Below are positions 47,073 through 57,008 of a stretch of 57,993 bases of DNA, in pieces. The notes beneath the pieces were generated by a model. It was given only the letters and a program-made list of their open reading frames with translations. It had not been told where the DNA came from and did no database searches. Position numbers and translations under genes: made by a program. Source of the DNA: Providencia heimbachae ATCC 35613 (GTDB taxonomy: Bacteria; Pseudomonadota; Gammaproteobacteria; Enterobacterales; Enterobacteriaceae); the NCBI RefSeq assembly GCF_001655055.1, contig NZ_LXEW01000052.1, forward strand, positions 1 through 57,993, given 5' to 3'. The first letter of the stretch is position 1. Every line of letters begins with the position of its first letter.

Positions 47073-47672
47073 ATGAAGCTAAAGTTTAAGTTGCTATTAG
47101 CAGCATTAGTGGTTTGCCTTATCGTATTTTCGCTTATTTTTTTCGTTCGTTCTCCAGATGCTAAATTCGCAACGGTATTATCGACAGAGCCGATTAAATC
47201 AAATCGGCTTGTTGAATATGAAAATTGTTCAGTAACCGGTGTACTGGGCTCATTTAGCCAAGAGTCACTTTCTCGTTTTCATCCAGCGCAAAGTGAATGC
47301 AAAATGGTTTTTATGATAGAGGCGCTACAAGGCAAATTGTTTTTTCCATTTTCTAATGATGAAGAGAGAACTTGTGTGAAGACACAAAGAATGGAGCAGG
47401 TTATTGTTGGTTATGATGTGGTTTACCGTATAGGTAATAGCATTGGTAAGGTGAGGGCAGGATACGATCCAGGTATGTTTATTCCTCTCAATGACGATGG
47501 TCGATTAAATTTAACGCTTTCTAATGCAACCGTCTGTGAAACTTTGCGTAGTGATGTTAAAGATGTCGTTCCGTTTTACTGTATCAAGCAGAGTGAGTTA
47601 GCCCTAAATAAAGATGCATCTCAAGTATTGGAATTACAGCCAAGCAAAAATACTTATGGTTTTTTTGAGTAA
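47073..47672 (+). CDS. Unrecognised single-pass membrane protein, periplasmic domain
   Basis: About 199 residues. One N-terminal hydrophobic helix (KLLLAALVVCLIVFSLIFF, about 5-25) and a soluble domain on the outer face with several cysteines (ENCSVTG, SECKMVF, RTCVKTQ, ATVCET, PFYCIK) that could form disulfides. ATG 47073 is preferred over 47028 because GGGG precedes it and a normal anchor results. It occupies the E. coli ycfJ slot but has no glycine zipper and is not YcfJ. The position next to ndh recalls the Umo regulators of flhDC in Proteus; this is only a guess, and I do not assign it. Strong terminator follows. Confidence 0.6.
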   Translation: MKLKFKLLLAALVVCLIVFSLIFFVRSPDAKFATVLSTEPIKSNRLVEYENCSVTGVLGSFSQESLSRFHPAQSECKMVFMIEALQGKLFFPFSNDEERTCVKTQRMEQVIVGYDVVYRIGNSIGKVRAGYDPGMFIPLNDDGRLNLTLSNATVCETLRSDVKDVVPFYCIKQSELALNKDASQVLELQPSKNTYGFFE

Positions 47673-47701
47673 AGAATAAACGGTTGAAGCACTGAAATAT
47701 T

Positions 47702-47751
47702 AAGGCTATCAATATATTGCGTATAGCAATGTTGTATTGATAGCCTTTTTT
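47702..47751 (+). terminator. Rho-independent terminator of the unrecognised gene
   Basis: AAGGCTATCAATA (47702-47714) pairs perfectly with TATTGATAGCCTT (47735-47747), with an inner ATTGC/GCAAT hairpin, and T's to 47751. Confidence 0.9.
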
Positions 47752-47771
47752 GTTGTTATGGTAATAAATTG

Positions 47772-50700
47772 TTATGGCAATAAATTTTCTTCGAAATCAG
47801 TGAGAAGTTGCTTAATAAAATCAAGTCGCACAACTCTATCTGCCAAATCATGGAAAAACTTCAATCGTACAGGGCCATCGAGGCGATAAGTCTTGGATTG
47901 TTCCTGTAATAAACGGATCAAGAAGCTCGGATTGACTTTATTTTTCTCACCGAACTCGATGAATCCACCTTTTTCATGCGCTTCGATACGTTTCACGCCA
48001 AGTGCTTGTGCTTGTAAACGTATTGCCGCAGATGCAAGTAAGAACTTAGCGGCGTCAGGTAACTTACCAAAGCGATCGATTAATTCAGTCCGTAGATCAT
48101 CAAGTTCTGATTTTTCTTTGGCGCTAGCAATGCGCTTATAGAAAGAAAGCCGGATATTAACATCATGAATATAATCATCGGGTAGCAAGACTGGCATACG
48201 TAATTCAACTTCAGTCTGCTGACTGGTGAGATCTTCAAGGGAAGGCTCGCGTCCTTCTTTTAATGCATCGACGGCGCTTTCCAATAATTCCATATATAAG
48301 GTAAAGCCAATTGTCGTCATTTGGCCACTTTGGTCTTCACCGAGTAACTCACCTGCGCCACGAATTTCAAGGTCATGAGTTGCGAGTGCAAATCCAGCAC
48401 CCAAATCTTCTAAGGATGATATTGCCTCGAGCCGTTTATGGGCATCGGTTGTCATCGCTTTTGGATGAGGCGTTAGCAAGTAAGCATAAGCCTGATGATG
48501 AGAGCGTCCCACACGACCACGTAATTGGTGCAATTGAGCAAGGCCGAAATGATCAGCTCGTTCGATAATAATGGTATTTGCGGTTGGAATATCTATCCCA
48601 GTTTCGATAATGGTTGTGCAGATAAGCACATTGAAACGTTGGTGGTGAAAGTCATTCATAACTCGTTCCAATTCACGTTCCCGCATTTGACCATGACCAA
48701 CAACAAAGCGTGCTTCAGGAACCAATTCTTCCAAGCGTGCTTTTGCTTTTTCAATGTTCTCTACATCGTTATACAGGTAGTAAACTTGGCCGCCACGTAA
48801 AGTTTCTCGGAGTATTGCTTCGCGTACGACTAATTCATCATATTGACGTACAAAGGTTTTAACCGCCAAACGACGTGCTGGTGGTGTGGCAATAATCGAT
48901 AAGTCACGCATTCCACTCATTGCCATATTTAATGTTCGTGGAATAGGGGTTGCCGTTAGGGTAAGGATATCGACATCGGCGCGCATCGCTTTAATACGTT
49001 CTTTATGGCGAACACCAAATCGATGTTCTTCATCAACCACGAGTAAACCTAAATCTTTCCACACGATATCGCTTTGCAGTAATTTATGGGTACCAATGAG
49101 GATGTCAACTTTACCTTCAGTGGTTTCAGCAATAATGTGTTGTTGCTCTTTTGCTGTTTTAAAACGCGAGAGCATTTCAATACGAACCGGCCAGTTAGCA
49201 AATCGATCTTTAAAATTATCAAAGTGCTGCTGAGCAAGTAGGGTTGTAGGAACTAAAACAGCAACTTGTTTGTTATTATTAACGGCAAGGAAGGCGGCAC
49301 GCATAGCAACTTCTGTTTTTCCAAACCCAACATCACCACAAACAAGCCTGTCCATCGCTAATGGTTGGCACATATCACTTAAAACAGCATTGATTGCCAT
49401 TTCTTGATCAGGCGTGGTTTCATAAGGAAAACCTTGGCAAAATTCTTGATATTGTTGTTTATCGTGCTTGAAAGCAAAGCCTGCTTTTGCCGCACGTTGG
49501 GCGTATACGTCGAGTAATTCTGCAGCGACATCACGGACTTTTTCGGCTGCTTTTTGGCGAGCACGACCCCAGCTATCACTGCCGAGTTTATGCAATGGCG
49601 CATTATCGTCCGCCCCGCCAGCATAGCGGCTAATGAGATGTAATGATGAAACGGGAACATATAGCTTGTCGGAACCCGCATAGGTGAGTATCAGATACTC
49701 TGCTTTGATCCCACCGGCTTCCAGAGTGGTTAACCCTTGGTAGCGACCGACACCGTGTTCAATATGGACAACCGGTTGTCCAGGCCGTAGTTCGGCAAGA
49801 TTTCGAATCAGAGTATCGGTGTTAATGGTGCGGCGGTTATCTGCACGCCGGCGCACAACACGCTCGCCTAATAAATCACTTTCGCAAATCAACGCCTTGT
49901 TTAAGGAAGACTGAATAAAACCGTGTTCAGCTGTACCAATGGTGATGGCGAAGCGATTATGGGTTGGGCTAGCATAACTATCAATTATTTCAGGTCGAAT
50001 TTTTAACCGAGCTAATAGCTCATTCACGGTTTCACGGCGGCCTTCACTCTCCACTGAAAAAACAATCGTGCCATCAAAGTGTTCGGTAAATTGACGCAAT
50101 TTTTCGAGCGGTGTTTTACTTTGGCCTTGAGTGCCAATATCCGGCAGTGGTAAATAATCTAAATTAGTATTTGCTGCTTTATCGGCGAGTTGCTCCGTGG
50201 AGAGTTGAACGCGAGGCCATTTTTTTAATGATTGATTAAGTTGTTCAACTGTCAGCCACAATTCACTCGGAGGCAGCAAAGGACGCATCGGGTCGACGCC
50301 ACGACTTTCAAAACGTTGTTGTGTATCAGTTTGAAAACGCTCAGCAGCTTCTTGCAGACTTTGTGAGACGAGCAAGGTATTGTTCGGTAAATAGTCAAAC
50401 AAAGACGGTAGCGGTTCAGGGAAAAATAGCGGTTGCCAATATTCAATCCCGGTTGGTAATGTATTTTTGCTCACCTGTTGATAAATATGTTCAGGATCAC
50501 GACGAACCTCGAAGCGTTCGCGCCACTGGCTACGAAAACGTTCAATTGCCTCTTTATCGGTTGGGAACTCATGAGCCGGTAGCAAATTAATGCGACTAAC
50601 TTCTTCTAATGTCCGCTGAGAATCCACATCAAAGGTGCGTAAACTGTCAATTTCATCATCAAAAAAATCGATACGAAAGGGTAATGAACTGCCCATCGGA

Positions 50701-51215
50701 AACAAGTCAAGCAATGCGCCACGAGTTGCATATTCCCCATGTTCTAATACTTGTTCCACATGGCGATAACCTGCTTTATCGAGTTCATCTCTGAGATTAT
50801 CACGGGATAGTTTATCTCCTTTTGCCATCACTAAGGCATGGCCCGTTAGAAAGTCAGAAGGACACACTTTTTGCATTAGGGTATTAACCGGTAAGATTAA
50901 TGCGCCTTTTTGCAAGTTTGGTAAACGATAAAGCGTCGATAAACGCTGAGATATAATCTCTTGATGAGGCGAGAAATTATCGTAAGGTAGGGTTTCCCAA
51001 TCGGAGAGTGTCTCGATAGGATAATGAGTAAACTGTTGAATTTCATCTCTTAATCTCAGCGCATTTTGCATATCGCGAGTAATAATGACAACAGGCCCCT
51101 GATGACGTTCTATCATCTCTCCACATTCAAGCGCACCAGCAGCCCCGATCAGGCATCCTAAATGGCGGACATCACCACTACGACTAGGGAGTTCATAACG
51201 AGTTTTTGACGACAT
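47772..51215 (-). CDS. mfd: Transcription-repair coupling factor
   Basis: Removes stalled RNA polymerase from lesions and recruits UvrA. About 1147 residues (E. coli 1148). UvrB-homology region at the N-terminus (IITRDMQNALRLRDEIQQF), the polymerase-interaction region around GVGRYQGLTTLEAGG, then the translocase with Walker A GDVGFGKTEVAMRAA, DEEHRFG, TLTATPIPRTLN and HQLRGRVGRS, and the C-terminal UvrA-masking domain. ATG 51356 would add 47 residues unlike the family; ATG 51215 (MSSKTRYELP) fits E. coli. Divergent from lolC, as in E. coli. Confidence 0.97.
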   Translation of the reverse strand: MSSKTRYELPSRSGDVRHLGCLIGAAGALECGEMIERHQGPVVIITRDMQNALRLRDEIQQFTHYPIETLSDWETLPYDNFSPHQEIISQRLSTLYRLPNLQKGALILPVNTLMQKVCPSDFLTGHALVMAKGDKLSRDNLRDELDKAGYRHVEQVLEHGEYATRGALLDLFPMGSSLPFRIDFFDDEIDSLRTFDVDSQRTLEEVSRINLLPAHEFPTDKEAIERFRSQWRERFEVRRDPEHIYQQVSKNTLPTGIEYWQPLFFPEPLPSLFDYLPNNTLLVSQSLQEAAERFQTDTQQRFESRGVDPMRPLLPPSELWLTVEQLNQSLKKWPRVQLSTEQLADKAANTNLDYLPLPDIGTQGQSKTPLEKLRQFTEHFDGTIVFSVESEGRRETVNELLARLKIRPEIIDSYASPTHNRFAITIGTAEHGFIQSSLNKALICESDLLGERVVRRRADNRRTINTDTLIRNLAELRPGQPVVHIEHGVGRYQGLTTLEAGGIKAEYLILTYAGSDKLYVPVSSLHLISRYAGGADDNAPLHKLGSDSWGRARQKAAEKVRDVAAELLDVYAQRAAKAGFAFKHDKQQYQEFCQGFPYETTPDQEMAINAVLSDMCQPLAMDRLVCGDVGFGKTEVAMRAAFLAVNNNKQVAVLVPTTLLAQQHFDNFKDRFANWPVRIEMLSRFKTAKEQQHIIAETTEGKVDILIGTHKLLQSDIVWKDLGLLVVDEEHRFGVRHKERIKAMRADVDILTLTATPIPRTLNMAMSGMRDLSIIATPPARRLAVKTFVRQYDELVVREAILRETLRGGQVYYLYNDVENIEKAKARLEELVPEARFVVGHGQMRERELERVMNDFHHQRFNVLICTTIIETGIDIPTANTIIIERADHFGLAQLHQLRGRVGRSHHQAYAYLLTPHPKAMTTDAHKRLEAISSLEDLGAGFALATHDLEIRGAGELLGEDQSGQMTTIGFTLYMELLESAVDALKEGREPSLEDLTSQQTEVELRMPVLLPDDYIHDVNIRLSFYKRIASAKEKSELDDLRTELIDRFGKLPDAAKFLLASAAIRLQAQALGVKRIEAHEKGGFIEFGEKNKVNPSFLIRLLQEQSKTYRLDGPVRLKFFHDLADRVVRLDFIKQLLTDFEENLLP

Positions 51216-51421
51216 AAAAATATTCGGCTTCTCACAGCAATGAGTTAAATAATTATGAGTAAAGCAACCTGCTTTACCCCGTAATTTGTCTGAAAGTAAC
51301 GCAAACAGGCAGTCAATAATAAAAAAAACCACAAAACCGAGGCTGGGTGGTTCCATTCATCAATCGTACCCTTTATTATCGCTGAACACTTCGCTTTGGC
51401 AACAGGGGCATCAAAGATTTC

Positions 51422-52624
51422 ATGCAGCAATCTGTCTCATTATTTATAGGCCTGCGCTATATGCGCGGACGAGCTGCCGATAAATTTGGCCGTTTTGTAT
51501 CTAGCTTATCGGCAATTGGTATCACACTAGGGGTTGCGGCGTTAATCACAGTCACCTCAGTCATGAACGGTTTCGAGCGATCGCTACAAGATAGCATACT
51601 TGCCTACATGCCGCAGGCTATATTGACGTCGCCAACAGGAAATATTGATCCAAACGCATATCCTATTTCGGGCTTACAGCACTTGCAGGGTGTTAATCAC
51701 ATTTCACCCATTGTGCAATCAGATGTAGTACTGCAAAGTCGCGCCAATGTAGGTGTTGGCATGATGGCGGGTATTGACACGAAAGAACGTTCTCTTTTAT
51801 TAGATAATTTGATTAGCGGTGACCGTAACGATTTGCAAGCCGGCAGCTATAACGTTTTTTTAGGTAATAAACTGGCTGAAAACTTAGGTCTTAAGCGTGG
51901 AGATGAAGTCCGTTTAATTATACCGGGTGTGAGTCAATTAACCCCAATGGGGCGCATTCCAAGCCAACGTCTTTTCACGGTCGCGGGTATTTTTCAAACA
52001 AATGGCGAAGCGGATACGAGCGAACTTGTTGTTGCACAGCAGGACGCTGCGCGTATGTTGCGTTATCCCGCTGGCCGCGTGACAGGTTGGCGTCTTTATT
52101 TGGATGAGCCACTTAAAGTGGATGTTTTGAGTAAACAAACATTACCTGAAGGGTTGGTTTGGACTGACTGGCGAGAGCGGAAAGGTGAATTTTTCCAAGC
52201 AGTTAGAATGGAAAAAAACATGATGGGGTTACTGCTTAGCTTAATTATTGCTGTGGCGGCATTCAACATTATTACTTCACTTTCGTTGCTCGTTATGGAG
52301 AAGCAAGGTGAAGTCGCTATTCTGAAAACCTTGGGATTAAAACGCAGCCGTATATTAGCGATATTTATGATCCAAGGGGCAGGCGCCGGTATCATAGGTA
52401 GTGTGATTGGTACCTTGTTAGGGATATTGCTCTCTAGCCAATTAAATGTCTTGATGCCGTTAATTGGATTGCTTCCAAAAGGTGTTGCACTACCGATAGT
52501 GCTCGATTATTCGGGAATTTTAATTATTGCAGTTTCTGCAATGCTGATTTCATTGCTTGCTACGCTTTATCCTTCTTGGCGAGCGGCTGCGGTACAACCT
52601 GCTGAGGCTTTACGTTATGAATAA
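51422..52624 (+). CDS. lolC: Lipoprotein-releasing ABC transporter permease LolC
   Basis: Membrane subunit of LolCDE, which extracts outer-membrane lipoproteins and hands them to LolA. 400 residues. N-terminal helix, a large periplasmic domain, then three C-terminal helices. [20 protein letters not shown] opens the protein, [16 protein letters not shown] contains the hook region for LolA contact, and the end is [21 protein letters not shown] 51422 fits E. coli. Overlaps lolD by eight bases. Confidence 0.96.
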   Translation: MQQSVSLFIGLRYMRGRAADKFGRFVSSLSAIGITLGVAALITVTSVMNGFERSLQDSILAYMPQAILTSPTGNIDPNAYPISGLQHLQGVNHISPIVQSDVVLQSRANVGVGMMAGIDTKERSLLLDNLISGDRNDLQAGSYNVFLGNKLAENLGLKRGDEVRLIIPGVSQLTPMGRIPSQRLFTVAGIFQTNGEADTSELVVAQQDAARMLRYPAGRVTGWRLYLDEPLKVDVLSKQTLPEGLVWTDWRERKGEFFQAVRMEKNMMGLLLSLIIAVAAFNIITSLSLLVMEKQGEVAILKTLGLKRSRILAIFMIQGAGAGIIGSVIGTLLGILLSSQLNVLMPLIGLLPKGVALPIVLDYSGILIIAVSAMLISLLATLYPSWRAAAVQPAEALRYE

Positions 52625-53318
52625 ACAACCACTTCTTGTCTGCGAAAATTTAAGCAAGGTCTATCAAGAAGGCGCATTATCGACAGAAGTGTTGAAAAAT
52701 GTCAGTTTTTCGATAAGTGAAGGCGAAATGATGGCGATTGTCGGCAGCTCAGGATCGGGAAAAAGTACTCTATTACATCTATTGGGTGGGTTAGACACGC
52801 CATCAGAAGGTAATGTTATTTTTCGTGGGCAGCATATTAATCAGCTTTCTTCAGATGCGAGAGCTGCTATTCGTAATAAAGACCTTGGGTTTATCTATCA
52901 ATTCCATCATTTGTTACCTGATTTTAGTGCACTAGAAAATGTCGCAATGCCATTGCTAATTGGTGGAACGTCAAAAGAACAAGCCTTTGCTAAGGCAACC
53001 GAAATGCTTGATGCGGTTGGACTTGCTCACCGAGCTGGGCATAGGCCTTCTGAGCTTTCAGGAGGGGAGCGCCAGCGTGTCGCGATTGCGCGTGCTTTAG
53101 TTAATGACCCTGCGTTGGTGCTGGCGGACGAACCGACAGGTAACTTGGATTTACGCAATGCGGATGCTATTTTTGAATTATTGGGCGAACTTAACCGTAA
53201 GCAACGCACCGCATTTTTAGTCGTCACGCATGATATGAAACTTGCACATCGTTTATCGCGACAATTAGAGATGCGTGATGGGCATTTGCAGCAGGAAGTT
53301 ACTTTGGGGGCGATGTAA
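52617..53318 (+). CDS. lolD: Lipoprotein-releasing ABC transporter ATPase LolD
   Basis: ATP-hydrolysing subunit of LolCDE. 233 residues. Walker [17 protein letters not shown] (about 43), Q-loop [16 protein letters not shown], signature [15 protein letters not shown], Walker [13 protein letters not shown] and H-loop VVTHDM. ATG 52617 inside the lolC end gives the family N-terminus ([12 protein letters not shown]); the frame extends further upstream without meaning. It shares a base with lolE. Confidence 0.97.
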   Translation: MNKQPLLVCENLSKVYQEGALSTEVLKNVSFSISEGEMMAIVGSSGSGKSTLLHLLGGLDTPSEGNVIFRGQHINQLSSDARAAIRNKDLGFIYQFHHLLPDFSALENVAMPLLIGGTSKEQAFAKATEMLDAVGLAHRAGHRPSELSGGERQRVAIARALVNDPALVLADEPTGNLDLRNADAIFELLGELNRKQRTAFLVVTHDMKLAHRLSRQLEMRDGHLQQEVTLGAM

Positions 53319-54565
53319 TGTCAAAAATGCCTCTTACGTTACTAACGGCATTGCGTTTTAGCCGAGGACGCCGTCGAACCGGTATGGTGTCGTTGGTTTC
53401 TATTGTTTCAACGCTCGGTATTGTATTGGGTGTTGCGGTGCTGATCATTGGATTAAGTGCCATGAATGGTTTTGAGCGAGAACTAAACAATCGTGTACTT
53501 TCGGTTGTTTCTCATGGGCAAATCTACGCCGTTAAACCGCCGTATAAAGATTGGAGTTTTGCTGAAGAAGCGATCCGTAAAACACCGGGAGTGCAAGGAG
53601 TTAGCCCTTATATTAATTTTACGGGGTTATTAGAGCGGGGGGCTAACCTAAAAGCGATTCAAGTCATGGGGGTTTCCCGTGAAACTCAAACGCAAGTCAG
53701 TGCATTGCCAGAATTTATTCTTAATGATGCGTGGCAACATTTTGAAGCGGGTAAGCAATCCATTATTCTTGGGCAAGGTGTTGCTAACTCACTGAATGTT
53801 AAAGTGGGTGATTGGGTGACTATTATGATCCCTAACACAGATGCTAGCTTAAAAATCCAGCAGCCTAAGCGTATTCGAGTACAAGTTTCAGGTATTTTTC
53901 GTTTAAGTGGTTTACTTGATCACCAACTCGCACTCATTCCGCTTGCGGATGCACAAGCGTATTTAGGCTATGGGGATGGGATTACGGGCTTTGAAATCAA
54001 AGCAACGAACCCATTTGAAGCCGATAAAATTGTCTATGATGCGGGTTTGAAAACGATGCACCATGTGATCGTTAAGAGCTGGATTGGCGATTATGGTTAT
54101 ATGTACAATGATATCCAAATGGTTCGCAGTATTATGTACTTAGCCATGATCCTAGTCATTGGCGTGGCGTGTTTTAATATTGTCTCAACCTTAGTGATGG
54201 CAGTAAAAGATAAAAGCAGTGACATTGCAGTGCTACGTACTTTAGGCGCTAAAGACCGACAAATTCGCGCCATTTTCTTATGGTATGGCTTACTCAGTGG
54301 CTTAATTGGTTCTATTATTGGCGTTGTACTGGGTGTGGTGATTTCGCTTAATTTAACCACGTTAATTAAAGGGTTAGAAAGTATTATTGGGCACTCGATC
54401 CTTTCGGGCGATGTCTATTTTATTGATTTTTTACCGTCAGAATTACACCTAATGGATGTTGTGTATGTACTACTGACAACCGTGATACTGAGTTTAATTG
54501 CAAGTTGGTATCCAGCGCGACGAGCAAGCAAATTAGACCCTGCACGTATTTTAAGCGGGCAATAA
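53318..54565 (+). CDS. lolE: Lipoprotein-releasing ABC transporter permease LolE
   Basis: Second membrane subunit of LolCDE. 415 residues. [20 protein letters not shown] opens the first helix, [19 protein letters not shown] and [20 protein letters not shown] are family blocks, and [18 protein letters not shown] ends it. It starts one base into the lolD stop (TAATG). In E. coli nagK and cobB follow; here two minus-strand genes come between. Confidence 0.96.
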   Translation: MSKMPLTLLTALRFSRGRRRTGMVSLVSIVSTLGIVLGVAVLIIGLSAMNGFERELNNRVLSVVSHGQIYAVKPPYKDWSFAEEAIRKTPGVQGVSPYINFTGLLERGANLKAIQVMGVSRETQTQVSALPEFILNDAWQHFEAGKQSIILGQGVANSLNVKVGDWVTIMIPNTDASLKIQQPKRIRVQVSGIFRLSGLLDHQLALIPLADAQAYLGYGDGITGFEIKATNPFEADKIVYDAGLKTMHHVIVKSWIGDYGYMYNDIQMVRSIMYLAMILVIGVACFNIVSTLVMAVKDKSSDIAVLRTLGAKDRQIRAIFLWYGLLSGLIGSIIGVVLGVVISLNLTTLIKGLESIIGHSILSGDVYFIDFLPSELHLMDVVYVLLTTVILSLIASWYPARRASKLDPARILSGQ

Positions 54566-54578
54566 TTTATTGTTAATA

Positions 54579-54611
54579 GAGCCGGACACGGAGTATTTAA
54601 TTGTCCGGCTC
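54579..54611. terminator. Hairpin between convergent lolE and the CYTH gene
   Basis: GAGCCGGACA (54579-54588) pairs with TGTCCGGCTC (54602-54611). GC-rich, no T run; probably bidirectional 3'-end structure. Confidence 0.65.
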
Positions 54612-54620
54612 AATGTATTT

Positions 54621-55184
54621 TCAATTAACGGTCTCTTTATTTTTCTTTTCTAAAAACATATGCTTATAGCTACGTTTTTCAATTAATTCGTCATCAAACC
54701 CATAATTCTTAGCCACAGACAGCAGTTTTTGGTTAAGTGTATCTAACAACGTTTCATCGTCCGTCATTATGGCAAATTCAGCAAACCAACCAATATCAGC
54801 AAGATGGTCGAGGGTGATGTGAACATCTTTTAAAAAATAAATACTACGGGTCTTCGACGCTGTTAAATTGCATTGGTAACCTAGAGTTATCAACATATTT
54901 TTGACGTGATTGCAGTCATCTATATTAATGGCCTTACACTCTGAGGAACTCGGCCCTTTAACTATCCATAATTTAATACCTGAAGGTGTCATTTCTCTAA
55001 CACACATGCTGATATTTTGCTCAGCAAGGGTCGCTGTTTGGCTATCAAAAAAATAATCAGTTTCTATATTATTTTCAGTAAAGGGTTCAGCACCGTCTTG
55101 CATAAGCTGATGTAAAAAAATTTGTGGGTCTGCTAGTCTAAATTTAATCTCAGCTTCGTACTTGCCAACAAAATGGTTACTCAT
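54621..55184 (-). CDS. cyaB: Class IV adenylate cyclase (CYTH domain, CyaB-like)
   Basis: About 187 residues of CYTH fold. The signature HFVGKYEAEIKFRL carries the HF-x4-ExExK motif that binds triphosphate and metal. SMCVREMTPSGIKLWIVKGP, KTRSIYFLKDVHITLDHL and WFAEFAIMTDD are close to the Yersinia pestis and Aeromonas class IV enzymes as I recall them, which make cAMP from ATP in vitro. Role in vivo unclear, since enterobacteria use class I CyaA for CRP control. ATG 55184 fits the family N-terminus better than the in-frame GTG 55196. It lies in the slot of E. coli nagK, on the opposite strand. Confidence 0.85.
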   Translation of the reverse strand: MSNHFVGKYEAEIKFRLADPQIFLHQLMQDGAEPFTENNIETDYFFDSQTATLAEQNISMCVREMTPSGIKLWIVKGPSSSECKAINIDDCNHVKNMLITLGYQCNLTASKTRSIYFLKDVHITLDHLADIGWFAEFAIMTDDETLLDTLNQKLLSVAKNYGFDDELIEKRSYKHMFLEKKNKETVN

Positions 55185-55271
55185 TTTTTTGTTCACTTAG
55201 TAATGGGTTATTATCTCAATAGATAATGTGATGTAACCACTCAGAGTGGGGAAGTCAATTAAATTAGCCAG

Positions 55272-55769
55272 TTAATAAGCTTCTTTTTTCGTCATCTTAT
55301 CGAGATAGCCCATGACAAAGGCGGAAAGAACAAAGGTTAGGTGGATCACGACATACCACATTAATTTGGTATTCTCGACATTTTGTAGATTCATGAAAAT
55401 TTTCAATAGATGAATCGATGAGATAGCGACGATAGAGGCTGCGACTTTATTTTTTAGGGAAGTTGCATCCATCGTACCAATCCAACCTAATTTATCACTA
55501 TTCTCAGGGATACTAAGCTGAGAGACAAAATTCTCATAGCCTGAAAACATCACCATGACTAATAATCCGCCAACCAGTGCCATATCTATCAATGATAATA
55601 GCGTGAGGATTAGGTCAGCCTCTGGAATGGCTAAAATATTAGGTAGAATATGAAAAAGTTCTTGAAAGAATTTAATCGTTAATGCAAGCAATGTAAGGGA
55701 CAGCCCAAAATAGATTGGAGCAAGTACCCAGCGCGAAGCATACATTGTTTTTTCGAAGAACTTTTCCAT
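55272..55769 (-). CDS. yqhA: YqhA-family (UPF0114) inner-membrane protein
   Basis: About 165 residues with four hydrophobic segments. [34 protein letters not shown] and [20 protein letters not shown] match E. coli YqhA nearly residue for residue. Function unknown. ATG 55769 has AAAGGG upstream; the longer frame to 55820 lacks support. It lies 88 bases upstream of the CYTH gene on the same strand, so they may be co-transcribed. In E. coli yqhA is elsewhere in the chromosome. Confidence 0.9.
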   Translation of the reverse strand: MEKFFEKTMYASRWVLAPIYFGLSLTLLALTIKFFQELFHILPNILAIPEADLILTLLSLIDMALVGGLLVMVMFSGYENFVSQLSIPENSDKLGWIGTMDATSLKNKVAASIVAISSIHLLKIFMNLQNVENTKLMWYVVIHLTFVLSAFVMGYLDKMTKKEAY

Positions 55770-56112
55770 GTAAACCCTTTTATGTAATGAAAGATGATAA
55801 TAAGTAAAACTGTATGTCACATTTTAACGTTTTGAGGGCATGTGGATAAAGTTTTTTTTTGTTAATATTAGTTTGTTATAAATAAAATTAGATTAACCAC
55901 AGATCTAACGTAAATTTTCGTATCGAGTTGAAATTGATTTACTCGGGCAATAGCTAAATGCATCTTGAATTATTTCGCGTATAGTATGTTAGCATCTAAG
56001 ATTATAAGTGATGACATAATGTATGGTGTGATTTATTGTTTGGAATAATTTTGAGCAAAGCATATTTCACTAAAAATTGTCGTTAAATGCATGGATGAAA
56101 GGAAGTTTTTTG
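55770..56112. other. AT-rich divergent gap between yqhA and cobB
   Basis: No gene. AT-rich with long T and A runs (TTTTTTTTT near 55852), as expected of two divergent promoters, but none could be fixed with confidence. GGAAG before 56113 is the cobB ribosome site. Confidence 0.4.
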
Positions 56113-56964
56113 ATGTTGCGATATCGTTATAGATTAAAAAAGACCAAAAAGAACAAGAGTGTACGCCGTCAGCGACTTCGCAATCGTGCTTTCTATATAG
56201 ATAGTAGACTAACGAATATGAAAAAAGTGAACATCGTTGTATTAACAGGGGCAGGTATTTCTGCTGAGTCTGGTATTCAAACATTTCGTTCAGCTGATGG
56301 ATTATGGGAAGAGCACTGTGTTGAAGATGTGGCGACACCCGAGGGGTTTGCTCGAGATCCTCAATTAGTCCAACGCTTTTATAACGAGCGACGCAGACAA
56401 CTGCAACAAGAAAATATTAAGCCTAACGCAGCGCACTTTGCGTTAGCACAGCTAGAAGAATTATTAGGTGATCGGTTTTTATTGATTACGCAAAACATTG
56501 ATAATTTGCATGAAAGAGCGGGAAGCAAACGTATCGTTCATATGCACGGTGAATTGCTCAAAGTACGTTGCAATTGGTCAAATCAGGTATTGGAATGGAA
56601 AGGCGATTTGGATATGGATGAACGCTGCCATTGCTGCCAATTCCCACAACCATTGCGCCCCCATATTGTTTGGTTTGGTGAAATGCCATTAGATATGGAT
56701 CGTATTTACCAAGCGATTGAACAGGCAACGATTTTTATTTCTATCGGTACGTCTGGACATGTTTATCCCGCAGCAGGTTTTGTCCATGAGGCTAAATTAC
56801 ATGGCGCACATACCGTTGAGCTTAACTTAGAACCGAGTCAAGTGGAAAGTGAGTTTGAAGAAAAATACTATGGCTTAGCAAGTAAAGTGGTTGTTGAATA
56901 CATCAATAATTTAATTACTGAACTCAATGTGGTCAGCGAAGCTAAATTAAATAAAAGTAAATAA
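56113..56964 (+). CDS. cobB: NAD-dependent protein deacylase (sirtuin) CobB
   Basis: Removes acetyl and succinyl groups from lysines. About 283 residues with the basic N-terminal extension of the long E. coli form ([20 protein letters not shown]). NAD-binding [14 protein letters not shown] (about 57), [13 protein letters not shown], catalytic His in [13 protein letters not shown], zinc-binding region CHCC, and [23 protein letters not shown] 56113 with AAGGAAG upstream is preferred over ATG 56077. In E. coli it follows nagK; here nagK is absent. Hairpin follows. Confidence 0.96.
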   Translation: MLRYRYRLKKTKKNKSVRRQRLRNRAFYIDSRLTNMKKVNIVVLTGAGISAESGIQTFRSADGLWEEHCVEDVATPEGFARDPQLVQRFYNERRRQLQQENIKPNAAHFALAQLEELLGDRFLLITQNIDNLHERAGSKRIVHMHGELLKVRCNWSNQVLEWKGDLDMDERCHCCQFPQPLRPHIVWFGEMPLDMDRIYQAIEQATIFISIGTSGHVYPAAGFVHEAKLHGAHTVELNLEPSQVESEFEEKYYGLASKVVVEYINNLITELNVVSEAKLNKSK

Positions 56965-56973
56965 CATCTAATT

Positions 56974-56996
56974 AAAGGGAGTGTCATACTCCCTTT
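56974..56996. terminator. Hairpin between convergent cobB and the SDR gene
   Basis: AAAGGGAGT (56974-56982) pairs with ACTCCCTTT (56988-56996). Weak T tract on either side; likely bidirectional. Confidence 0.7.
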
Positions 56997-57008
56997 GTGT
57001 TTCATGCT

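Noticed and set aside
51216-51356. N-terminal 47-residue extension of mfd
   Set aside because: Not similar to Mfd and composed of unlikely sequence; MSSKTRYELP aligns with the E. coli start.
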